DNA of 64,000 nucleotides from Nothopassalora personata (taxonomy: Eukaryota > Ascomycota > Dothideomycetes > Mycosphaerellales > Mycosphaerellaceae), in assembly GCA_033816765.1 (NCBI GenBank), contig CM066287.1, positions 7,378,001 through 7,442,000 on the forward strand, in the 5' to 3' direction. The translations under genes were made by a program, and so were the position numbers. Of this stretch, positions 12,401-21,599 are shown piece after piece. The notes beneath the pieces are model-generated. The model made no database searches. It was not told the DNA's origin and was given only the letters and a program-made list of their open reading frames with translations. The number at the start of each line of letters is the position of its first letter. Positions within the stretch are counted from its first letter, which is position 1.

Positions 12401-14047
12401 GTTACGATCCCTTTAGTCCTAATAAATGCTTCGGAGGTAAAATTCCCGCTCGCTCCGGAGTTAATTATAACCTTAGTCCTATAACTGTTAACGATTACTT
12501 ATGTTCGGAAAACTACTATTAATACTTAAGCTTATTATATGTTACATAACTCCTTTTAGTCGCTTATTCCTAAGGAGTCAATCTTTTTCCTATTTGTATA
12601 TAGAACATCGTACTTCGTATCTCGAGGCCTCCGCTTAAACCTAGCGCGAGCCTTTCTATGTCTACACCTATCTTCGGTAACGTTCCTAGATCTTCTACGT
12701 TTCTAAGTAGAGTACGCGTACGTGTTACACTACGTTACGTAATTTATTCGATATAAATGTTCCTAATAGCGTAAGGTATCCGGTATCTATTATTCGGCTT
12801 GCTATCGGTAGTCGTTCTATAATAGCAGTTACTAGATTTTCGGTCGTCTCTATAAGTAGGTATCCCTAGGCTATACCTCGTAGGGTATCGAGTGTTTTAT
12901 CGAACTTAATAGAGTATAGTATTTATCGTCCGCTTATTTTAGGTAGGAATTCTTCGTACCTTCTTTATAGGTATACGATTATGTTATATAGTTTCTTAGG
13001 TGCATTAATCGTAAAGGTTAGTTATTCGTTATCGTCGTTAGTGTCGCTCTCTTCTCCTTTAGAAGAATCTTCTTCGCTTAATTCTTCTAGATCCTAATTT
13101 TCTTCGATAATATCTAGCCCGGTAGTTTCTTAACTTTCTTCCTATAGTTCTAGTAACTACGATCTATTCTATCCTAGGTCCTAGTTCTCTTTGTCGCTTC
13201 TATCGCTATCGAAGTAGGATTTATTAATGTCTACTTCTCGAAGCGTAGCATTCTACCTATGTATCGCTCCTAGGGTTCCTCGTAGTTACTATAGGAAATA
13301 CTCTACGCCTTTCTTAGCGGAGTAGTAGGTTTAGTACGAGTCTTAGTAACAGAAACGCTAATAAAGGGCTCCGTAACTATTTTAAGTATCGCGATTAATC
13401 TCGTAGTCGACTCTTCTTGCTATTATACTAAGTTCTCGTTTTTCCTATTAGTAGAATTCTCTAAGCCTATCGAGTTGTACTACAATATATATACATCTAG
13501 AGGCGAGTTCCCCGTAGGTAATCTAGAGGAAGTGTTCTAGTACCTTATTTTTCGTTACTAGTAGTAGTTTACTAACCCTTTCGGTTACCTTTTAAAGTTA
13601 GTCTCGTAATAACGAGAGGCATTCCTAGGGGTTATTCGTAAGTACCTCGTTTGTCTCGATGTCCGAGAGGTCTTATTCTAGCTTTTTATTATTGTCTCGT
13701 TCTAGGGCTAGTCTCAAAAGAGAGATAAGTTAAGTTACGTGGCGGTATTCTTTAGAGAGGCTAAAGCGAGCTAAGCGAAGATGAATAATTGGAGTAAGAG
13801 TTATATTCCAATCAGTGAGATAGTAATATAAGTTAAACGCATTAGAACCATAAGGGTTTCTAGCGTTCCTAAATACAAAGGAGATTCGTAGATCTCGGTA
13901 ATCAGTCTAATTAGTCTAAGCATAAGCAGTCTAATCAGTCTAAGCATGAGCAGTCTAATCGCTCCAAGTCTAAGCGCTTAGGTAGGATGAGTCACGTGTT
14001 CGTCTTATCATTATGATTCTAGGGTCTATAGGAATTATTCCGTAACA
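9487..14047 (-). mobile_element. RIP-mutated chromovirus family 2, copy A (truncated)
   Basis: A minus-strand Ty3/Gypsy element whose 5' LTR is at the right end (13,693-14,047). The gag region lies near 12,500-13,690 and pol leftwards. The reverse-transcriptase box at 11,373-11,384 still reads YVDD on the minus strand. At its left end, sequence matching copy B from about 15,350 begins at 9,487 directly beside the LTR of the plus-strand element, so the integrase tail, chromodomain and 3' LTR are absent. It is almost certainly non-functional because of stops and truncation. It also gives the empty-site sequence for the insertion in copy B. Confidence 0.8.
13693..14047 (-). repeat. 5' LTR of copy A
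   Basis: 355 bp, bounded on the plus strand by TGTCTCG at the left and CCGTAACA at the right, i.e. TG...CA ends in either orientation. It has the same length and ends as 27,881-28,235. About 60-180 bp in from its right end is a minisatellite of AGTCTAA-type units, in what would be U3 for the minus-strand element. Confidence 0.85.
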
Positions 14048-14145
14048 CTATCCCCTTCTTAGCCTAGCTTCGTCCCGAAGCTTCTTAAATCGTCATTATT
14101 TCTTGTAGTAGTAGTTAACTATGTCTTCTTCCTCCTATAAACGCC

Positions 14146-14342
14146 TATAAGGGGCAGCCCAGTAGCTAACCCTTACATGTGGCCTTACATGTAACATGCG
14201 GTCGCGACCGGCTACTAAGCCGCACGTGACACGCATGCGTACACCTTACGACGCGCAATGCGTCTTAAATAAAAGGTAAGAATTAGTTCATCTACGACTA
14301 GCAGGTCGTAGGCGTGCTATACATTACGACATCCCCTTAATA
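14146..14342 (+). repeat. Solo LTR with target duplication
   Basis: 197 bp starting TATAAGGGGCAGCCC and ending CCCCTTAATA, related to the LTRs at 2,688 and 9,371. It is flanked by the 5-bp direct repeat ACGCC at 14,141-14,145 and 14,343-14,347. No coding sequence of that element adjoins it, so it is best read as a solo LTR left by LTR-LTR recombination. It keeps more CA/TG than the 2,688 copy. Confidence 0.8.
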
Positions 14343-14388
14343 ACGCCGTTATCGACTTGCTCTAGATACTAAAATTTCTAGTATCGAA

Positions 14389-14877
14389 ATGGCTCTATGC
14401 ACGAATTGTTAGAAGTCTCGATCCTCGGGCGCAGTAGTAAGGTGTATCGTGGGTTCTCGGTCTAGGAAGTGTTCGGCCTATATTCGAAAAGGCTATAAGG
14501 ATTGCGATGTGCGTCTTTCTCGTCCGGAGTAGGAACGTCTTCGCGATTCGCGCGATAAGCTTAAGCTAGAGCTTAAGAGGATTAAAGAGGAGGAGGTACG
14601 GCTAAAGATGCGCAAGATCCGTCTTCGGAAACAGCTACGGTTAGCTAAGCGTCGTACCGATAATGCCGTCGCTAAGGAGTTAGAGGAGCTCGAGGAAGAA
14701 GAGGCGCGCGAGGAGGTAGCGTCCCTTAAGTAGGCGTCGGGGGTAGAGGTACCTCCTTCGCTAGTTCCTTTCTCGGGTATCCTAGAGATGCCCGTAAATA
14801 ACTAGGCGGCGCTTTCTAGGGCGGAGCCTTAGGGCGAGTCCCTAGGGGTAGAGACTCTTTAGGGTACTTATTTGTAA
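14389..14877 (+). pseudogene. RIP-mutated Cys-cluster/coiled-coil ORF
   Basis: An ATG-initiated plus-strand frame of 162 codons interrupted only by TAG codons before a TAA. Its first 50 residues hold a cysteine pattern (CTNC, RC, RKCSAY, KDCDV); the Tyr in CSAY looks like a former Cys. This is followed by PE-stop-ERLRDSRDKL and a long charged coiled coil rich in Lys, Arg and Glu. From memory it resembles a family of short Cys-cluster plus coiled-coil proteins common near fungal repeats, whose function I do not know. It lies just right of the solo LTR and is not part of an identifiable pol. RIP implies it existed in several copies. Confidence 0.6.
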
Positions 14878-14901
14878 GTCGTGTCCCTATTCTTATTAAT
14901 C

Positions 14902-14975
14902 GGCTGGGTAGCTCAGTAGTAGAGCGTAAGCTGTCTACACTCTTAAGGTCGTAGGTTCGATTCCTACTCTAGTCG
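14902..14975 (+). pseudogene. tRNA-like sequence, RIP-mutated
   Basis: Folds as a tRNA. Acceptor GGCTGGG pairs with TCTAGTC (three G-T pairs), D arm GCTC/GAGC, T arm GTAGG-TTCGATT-CCTAC. The internal promoter boxes are intact (A box TAGCTCAGTAG, B box GGTTCGATTCC). The anticodon arm is abnormal: only four of five pairs form and the loop has nine bases instead of seven, so the isotype cannot be assigned. It may be a tRNA pseudogene or the head of a SINE. The G-T pairs are consistent with C-to-T change. It sits against the truncated 3' end of copy B. Confidence 0.6.
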
Positions 14976-17900
14976 TCCGTTTACTTAAAAGTTACTATGT
15001 CTTATAGTATAGTTACTTTAAGCAAACGCCGTTTTAATACTCCCGAATCTTCTACTGACAGTTTCGTAGGTTTTCTTTTAGTTCCTAGGTATTTTCTAAT
15101 TCGTCGTATCCCTTCCATTTAACAAGGTATCGCTAACCCTTTTTATCTAGGATTTTTTCGACTTCAAATTCGTTTTCTACTTCTAGCTCGAAATGGAAGC
15201 TCTCTTAGCAAGGTGTTCTAGCGTCTACGGGTTCTAGCTTAGAGATATGGAAGACTAGATGAATTTTTACGTTAGGTAGTAGTCGTAGTCGATAGTTAAC
15301 TAGTCCTACGACTTTGTCGATTAAAAATGGTCCGACCTTAACGTAATCCAGTTTTTTGGTCTATCTTCTTATTCTTAAGTTTTTTGTAAGGAGATAGACC
15401 TTATCCCCCTCTTTTAGTAGAGGTGCCATTTTTCTCGTGTCCTACCGTTGTTAAGACAGTTTTCGTTATGTATCTTCGATCGCCTTACGTGTTTCTTTAT
15501 ACACTTCCTTAAGAGTATCCGTCATTACGATTGCTCTCTCGGCCTATAGATAGGATCCAGGTGTTCCGAATAGGTTAGGATCTTTACTAAAGTTCGCATA
15601 AAATGGCGTCGTTGAAGTTGTCTCTAATTTATAGTTGTTTAGTGCAATCTGCGCCATTAGTAGTAATGAAACCCAATTGTCTTATACGTAGTTAATGTAG
15701 TGTCGTAGGTATTATTCTAGCGTTTAATTCATCCTCTCGGTTTATCCGTCTGTTTCCGGATAATATGCCATTAATAGCTTATGTTTAATTCCGATCGTTC
15801 CTATAAGCGTCTTCTAGTAGTTTAATGTAAATAGCTTGTCTCTATCCGTTATAAATGCTTAAGGGAAGCCGTAGTATCGGATAAGTCTATCTAGTACGAG
15901 GTATCCGAGCTGCTCTACATTGTATGTTTCCGATGTAGGAATGAAGTATGCGTATTTTGTAAGTCTATTAACCATAACTAGTATTATGTTGTATAGTTGC
16001 TTCGTAACTTAATCTTTTAATAGTAGGAGTTTCGTAATAAAGTCTATTGTAACTTCGTCCTATAGTTTCGTCGGTAGTGTCCTAAACTGTAGGTAACCGT
16101 ATCTTATATGTCTCGCAGCCTTGTTCCGTTAGTAGTGTACGTATTGTTTAATATAGCGTAACACCTTAAGTCTCATTTATGGGAATAAGAAGCTGCGCTG
16201 TATTAGGTCCATTGTTTTTAAAGTTCTAGGGTGCCTATAAGTTAGTCCGTCGTAATGTTGTCGTATGTATTCTTCTTCTTGATCCTTTAGTACCTAGTAT
16301 TTTCCTTACGATATAGGGAATTGTTCGTCCCTATCGCCTAATATCCGTACGATATTATTGAATTCTCTTATGTTAGTACTAAGACTTCCGTCGGGGTTTA
16401 TCTTTAGTATTTTGTGTTGCACTGGTTCTTTTCCTTCTATATAGTCTCTTCTTTGGCTTAGCGCGTCAGCGCGGCCATTCTCTCGTCCTAGAGTATATTT
16501 AATTTCGAACTTATACTATCCTAGCAGCTCCGACTAGCGGGCTTGCCTTCGAGTAAGTTCTTTCGTCGTCGTGAAGTACGTAAGATTCTTATAGTTAGAA
16601 AGAATCGTTAACTTCGGTAGGCCCTCGACATATACTCTCTAATGTTGTATAGTAGTAACAATGGCTAGAAGCTCTTTATTATGGATGTCGTAGTTCTATT
16701 CCGCTATGGTCATTTTCCGGGAGTAATAGGCTACTAGGTGTCTCTACCTATCGTATATCTATGTGAAATACGCGCCTATTGCTATATTAGACGTATCGGT
16801 CTCGATGTAGACTTCCTTGCTACTATCGAATAGTCGAAGCGTAGGGGCTAAAGCGCATTGTTCCTTAAGTTTCTTAAATGCTTTAATCTGTTCCTTTCCC
16901 TATTTCTAAGTAACGTCCTTTCTTATAAGCATCGTTATTAGTGCTACTATCTTTAAATAGTCCTTAATGAATTTCCGGTTATAGTTCGCTAGTCTAAGGA
17001 ATGATTGTACGTCCTTAACTGTTTTCGGTTCTAGCTATTCTCTAATTAACTGTGTCTTCGTAGGGTCGATCGTTATCCCTATAGTGCTAATAATGAAGCC
17101 TAAGAATTTAACTTCTTTCTTATAGAATTCGCATTTCTCGGGTACCGTCTTGAATCCTAATTGCGTAAGTCGTTCGAAGACGTCCTAGACTTACTTTATG
17201 TGCTCCCCTAGGGATCCTTTTATGTAGACTAGTATATCGTCTATATAGGCGATAACGCATACGTCGAGTAGGTCTCTAAGTGTTTCGTTAACAAGGTCCT
17301 AGCAGGATGCGGGTGCGTTAGTTAATCCTATTAGCATAACTAAGAATTCGTAGAGTCCGTATCTTGTTCTAAAAGCGGTCTTCCATTCTTCTCCTTCCGC
17401 TATTCGTATAGCGTAGAAGGCATCTCGTAGGTTAATCTTCGTGTACTAGTCCGATCTGGTTAATCTGTCTTATGCTTCTTCGATGTTAGGTAGCGGGTAT
17501 CGGTTCTTAATCGTGATCTCGTTTAACTTCCTACAGTCTTGTACGAGTCGTAACTTCCCGTTTGCTTTTAGAACGAACATATATAGAGTTCCTACACTTA
17601 AGGTGGATCTTCTTATCTATCCTTTAGCTAGCTTCTCCTTTAGCTATTCTCGTAGGGTCTATAGCTCTTTCTTAGACATTTAATATAGGGGTCCCTATAG
17701 AGGCTCTTTCCCTAGCTAAATGTTGATCTTGTGATCCTATAGGCGGTGTTTAGGTAAGGCGGTTTTGCCTCTCTCCTCTTTAAAGAGTCGCGACTACTTA
17801 CGATACTCCTTAGGAATACTTAACTCTAAGATGTTAGTATTCTTCGATAGTACTTTACTTCTATTACTTCTAGTGACTTCGTAACCCGGCGGCCCTACGC

Positions 17901-19009
17901 TAGTGTCTGTCCCGGTCGAAGGTAGTTCTTCTATCCTTCTATTCGGCGTAAGCTATATCTCGTTTAGCTATTTCCTTACCTTATCTACTAGTGAACGCTG
18001 CCACTACGTAGGCTAAATGTCGACAACGCAATCGCATTCCCTAAATGTAAGTACTCCTCTTCTCTAGTCGATTACTAGATTGTGCTTTCTTAACTAAGGC
18101 ATACCTAATACTATATTATAACTAGCTATATTAGTAATATCTAAGGTAATATTCTCGTAGTACTGTTAAATAGCTAGTAGCAATAGTATCGTCTCCTATT
18201 CTACGCTAGGTAACGATGATCCGTTTACCGCAATTAACTCGTAACCCTATTTCTTCTTTAGGGTAGCTAACCCGTTTCTTCTTATAAAAAACTCGGAGAT
18301 AAAATTCCCCGCTACTCCTAAGTTGATTATGACACTAGTCTTGTGTCCGTTAACGATTGCTTATGTCTAGAAAACTGTGTTTAATATCGATGCGTGAGCC
18401 TAAGTATTGTATAACTCCCTCCGGTTACTTATTCCTAGGGAGCTAATCCTTTTCCCGAATAGTATATAGTTCGCTATACTTCGTGCCTAGAGGCTTCGGC
18501 TAGAACCTATAGCCCGTTACCCTGTGTCCACACTTATAGTCTATTGCGTTCCTAGATCTTCTACGTTTCTAAGTAGAGTGCGCGTGCGTGTTATACTATG
18601 TTACGTAATTTATTCGATACGAATGTTCCTAACGGTGTAAGATATCCGGTTCCTGTTATTCGGCTTCCTATCGGCGGTCGTTCTATAATGGTAGTTACTA
18701 GATTCTCGGTTGTTTCTATAAGTAGGTATCCCTAGGCTATGCCTCGTAGGGTGTCGAGTGTCTTATTAAACTTAATGGAATGTAGCCTCCTTCGTCTACC
18801 TATTTTAGGTAGGAATTCCTCGTGCCTTCTTTATAGGTAGATAATTATGTCGTATAGTTTCTTAGGTGCATCTACCGTAAAGGTAAGTTGTTCGTTATCG
18901 TCGTTAGTGTCGCTCTCTTCTCCTTCGGAGGAATCTTCTTCGCTTAATTCTTCCGGATCCTATTCTTCCTCGATAGTATCTAGCCCGGTGGTTTCTTAAC
19001 TTTCTTCCT

Positions 19010-19014
19010 ATGGT
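19010..19014. repeat. Left target-site duplication ATGGT
   Basis: The five bases before the left LTR are repeated at 26,416-26,420 after the right LTR. Copy A carries the corresponding uninterrupted sequence near 13,140 (TATAGTTCTAGTAACTA), confirming that the duplication arose by insertion. Confidence 0.95.
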
Positions 19015-19175
19015 TGTGACGGCCCATGGCCGCACAGCGAGTGAACGTGGCGAGTTACGTGACCGGGCCCGGGCCGACCCGCGTGCCTCGGCTTGTATAT
19101 TAACTTCTCGCGCCTCGCGCACCTCTTAGATAGCTTGTCTAACAACTTCGTACTACCTAAGCAGGTGCCCTTACA
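19015..19175 (+). repeat. 5' LTR (161 bp)
   Basis: Begins TGTGACGGCC and ends GCCCTTACA, so it has TG...CA termini. It is identical to 26,255-26,415 base for base as read. It contains a TATA-like box and a GC-rich upstream half (GGGCCCGGGCC). It is short for a Ty3/Gypsy LTR. Confidence 0.95.
19096..19145 (+). promoter_or_regulatory. LTR core promoter and probable start of R
   Basis: TATATTAA at 19,096-19,103 is a plausible TATA box. About 40 bases downstream, at 19,137-19,145, GTCTAACAA is the exact complement of the primer-site candidate just after the LTR. If the element self-primes, transcription should begin close to 19,137. The start is inferred from spacing and complementarity. Confidence 0.5.
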
Positions 19176-19177
19176 CT

Positions 19178-19186
19178 TTGTTAGAC
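19178..19186 (+). other. Candidate self-priming primer-binding site
   Basis: TTGTTAGAC begins two bases after the LTR and is the exact reverse complement of GTCTAACAA in the LTR. No TGG-initial match to a tRNA 3' end is visible. In the Tf1/sushi group of fungal chromoviruses the mRNA 5' end folds back to prime reverse transcription, and this arrangement matches that scheme. A second nine-base stretch, AGACAAGCT at 19,200-19,208, is complementary to AGCTTGTCT at 19,132-19,140 and overlaps the same LTR segment. Confidence 0.55.
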
Positions 19187-19404
19187 CGTTCTTTTCCGCA
19201 GACAAGCTGCGAAGGATCTGCGAAGGGCAGATCAAGTAACGCGACAAGCGCGTTGAGTCCACAGGCCGAGTGCGACTCCAAGAAAAGTGCGACGACAAAC
19301 GCACTCAAGTTAAGTCAACAAACGCACGCAGAGAAGACGTGCCCAAGTTAAGTCAACACCCCAAGTCAACAAGCGCGACACCCCATCGCGCCCAAGGTAA
19401 CGAG

Positions 19405-21591
19405 ATGGTGCGTCAGAATGGACGCCAGTCGCTGCTGGCAATGCGACCAGTGGTGCAACGCGAGTCGGTGCTCAACACACAGACTCAAGGTCGCGATGCG
19501 ACGCAAGAGCAAGAACAAGACCGCCAGTATCAGAAGATGATTGAACTAGGCAAGCCCGTCACTGATCCACAGCCATACCTCAACATCAGCGATTTCCTAC
19601 ACGACGACGAGATCATCGAGGAAGAAGGCAAGGAGGCTATGGTAGCCGTGGACTACATGGACGATGCAGCGACGGACGAAGCAGAAGAGGGAGCCGAGGA
19701 AGCACAACAAGTCGCGAAGACCTATCGAGCGACACTCAAGTCCCTCACTCAACTCGATATCGAGAAGTTCGAGAAGCTGTACGGCAGCGACGTTTCCGCA
19801 CCTCCCGCCATCCACTTCATCCTCCGCCGCGGCGAACAGGAATACCGCAACGTCTCGAAGCTTGCAGAGATGTTGTACACGAGCTGTCACCAGAGCCAAG
19901 AATATGGAGACAAAGTTCAGAAGGAACTCGACAAGGTTCAAAAGGATCTCGGGGATGCGAAGAAGCAGGTGTCGGACTTGGACAAGTTACTGAAGGCCTC
20001 CGATGCCCAGCAAAAGGACCTGCGCGACCACCTGGCTAAAGTCACCGCCGATCGTGACACCGCCAGCGCTGAGCGCGACACAGTTATCAAGGACCTGGAC
20101 ACCGTCAAGATCGAACTCGATGCACTTAAGGCCCTGCCCATTCCAACTGACTCCCAGAAAGCGTACGAGCATGCCAAGCAAGCAATGGTCTGGGTCAAGG
20201 AGCGAGAGGCTCGCATTGGAGAGCTGGAGCGTGAAGTGGACAACTACGAAGAAGCCTTTGCCGATCACGAGCGCGACATCCAAGCCCTTCGCAACGCGCA
20301 TGCTAAGGAGCTCGAAGCAGCCGAGCAGCGTGGGCGCACCGAAGCACGAGGCAAGGATCGTCGCTCCTCGCTCTCACGTTCCATCTCTCGTCGACGTGCT
20401 GGAAGAGAGCCATCACCGCCGAAGGACCAAGGCAGGACTGGCAAGCAGTCCAGCGGCGGAGACTCATCCGATGAGTCAGGTGAAGAGGTTAGCAAGAAGG
20501 ACAGGGCTGGCAAGCAGCGCAAGAGCAGGAAGCCGAGATACGATCCGGATAGCAGTGACAGCAGCAGCAGCAGTAGCAGCGACGAGTCCTCAGACGATGA
20601 CCGCCGCGCTCGCCGCCGCAAGTCCAAGAAGACCAAGAAGGTCACCAAGATCAACTTCAACAACATCCTGGACATCGACGAGTCACTCGATCGTCCTTGG
20701 AAGACGGACCGAAGTGTCGAAGGCCCCAAGCATAAGTTTCAAGGCGACCTCAGCAAGGAAGGCGACCTGAAGGGACCATCGCTTGAGAAGTGGCTCAGCG
20801 CACTGGAGACCAAGCTCGCCGCCACCACGTTCCGTGACAAGGATGCCGTGCTCAAGTTCATACTGGATTACACCGACGGAGGCGCTTGGGCGCTGCTCAA
20901 CCCGAAGGTTCCATCCATCGCAGGCATCATGAGCGGAAGCGAGCGCCCGTATTCATCAGTCAACAAGATGATGAAGTCCCTCATCGAGTGGTACGGCGAT
21001 CGCAACCCCGTCGGCCGCGCTCGCGACAACATGGCTGTGTTGAAGCAGCCAGAGGACAACTCCAAGGACTCCTTCGCCGAACTCTACCGCGAGTGGCGCC
21101 GTTATGCCAACTTGATGCGCATGACCGGAGAAGACGCTATGGACAACCTCATGCGCAAGCTCAACTACCGCTATCTGATCCGCTATCAGCAAGCAAACCC
21201 TAAGACCCTCAGCGAAGCAGTCGATGCCCTGTTCAAGGCTGAGGAGGATTTCAAGGTCGCCGAGACTCTTCACCCGAAGAAGAAGTCTACGGCCAAGAAG
21301 GACGACAAGAAGGACGACAAGAAGGACGACAAGCCCAACGGCACCACTCCAGCCGGATCTGGCGGAGGCGGCTCAAAGAATCGCCGCAAGGTGGACCGCC
21401 TGCCATGGGACTCTCGCCCAGCTGAGTTCAAGCACCTCACTCTTCTTGACGACGCTGAGACTGAGCGTTGCATGAAGGAGAGACTGTGCAAGAAGTGCCG
21501 CAAGCCAGGTCACCAGCTGACCGACAAGGAGTGTGAGCTCTGGAACTACCAGATGCCACCGCGCCCGACTACCCAGTCGGAAAAAGCCTAG
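19405..21591 (+). CDS. gag: Gag polyprotein of intact chromovirus
   Basis: Gag forms the virus-like particle that packages element RNA. From the first in-frame ATG (19,405) the protein has 728 residues. The frame is open back to 19,270, but only through non-ATG codons. In order: an acidic N-terminal region; a long coiled coil (about residues 165-310, heptads of Lys, Asp and Leu); a basic/Ser-rich acidic stretch with a Ser run (about 320-410); a retrotransposon Gag core (about 460-620, including EKWLSALETKL and WRRYANLMRM); a Lys/Asp repeat; and a zinc knuckle from residue 695 (CKKCRKPGHQLTDKEC). The knuckle is C-x2-C-x4-H-x6-C, two residues longer at the end than the usual retroviral form. 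At 728 residues it is large for a Gag. It ends at TAG 21,589-21,591 and overlaps the open pol frame by about 55 nt. Confidence 0.9.
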   Translation: MVRQNGRQSLLAMRPVVQRESVLNTQTQGRDATQEQEQDRQYQKMIELGKPVTDPQPYLNISDFLHDDEIIEEEGKEAMVAVDYMDDAATDEAEEGAEEAQQVAKTYRATLKSLTQLDIEKFEKLYGSDVSAPPAIHFILRRGEQEYRNVSKLAEMLYTSCHQSQEYGDKVQKELDKVQKDLGDAKKQVSDLDKLLKASDAQQKDLRDHLAKVTADRDTASAERDTVIKDLDTVKIELDALKALPIPTDSQKAYEHAKQAMVWVKEREARIGELEREVDNYEEAFADHERDIQALRNAHAKELEAAEQRGRTEARGKDRRSSLSRSISRRRAGREPSPPKDQGRTGKQSSGGDSSDESGEEVSKKDRAGKQRKSRKPRYDPDSSDSSSSSSSDESSDDDRRARRRKSKKTKKVTKINFNNILDIDESLDRPWKTDRSVEGPKHKFQGDLSKEGDLKGPSLEKWLSALETKLAATTFRDKDAVLKFILDYTDGGAWALLNPKVPSIAGIMSGSERPYSSVNKMMKSLIEWYGDRNPVGRARDNMAVLKQPEDNSKDSFAELYREWRRYANLMRMTGEDAMDNLMRKLNYRYLIRYQQANPKTLSEAVDALFKAEEDFKVAETLHPKKKSTAKKDDKKDDKKDDKPNGTTPAGSGGGGSKNRRKVDRLPWDSRPAEFKHLTLLDDAETERCMKERLCKKCRKPGHQLTDKECELWNYQMPPRPTTQSEKA
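21579..21585 (+). promoter_or_regulatory. Candidate -1 frameshift site
   Basis: Pol lies in the -1 frame relative to Gag and is open from 21,537. The sequence GGAAAAA ends two codons before the Gag stop (GAA AAA GCC TAG). A -1 slip on AAA gives a Gag-Pol fusion reading on as Ser-Leu-Val-His. The heptamer is not a perfect X-XXY-YYZ, so position and frame are the main evidence. Initiation of Pol at ATG 21,705 is the alternative. Confidence 0.45.
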
Positions 21592-21599
21592 TCCACTCG

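Noticed and set aside
19176..19195. Classical tRNA primer-binding site after the 5' LTR
   Set aside because: The sequence starts CTTTGTTAG and has no TGG; the match to the element's own LTR is better.
20003..20770. 255-codon frame inside gag
   Set aside because: It is a shadow of the Gag coding sequence in another frame, with Ser/Arg/Thr-rich composition caused by the frame shift.
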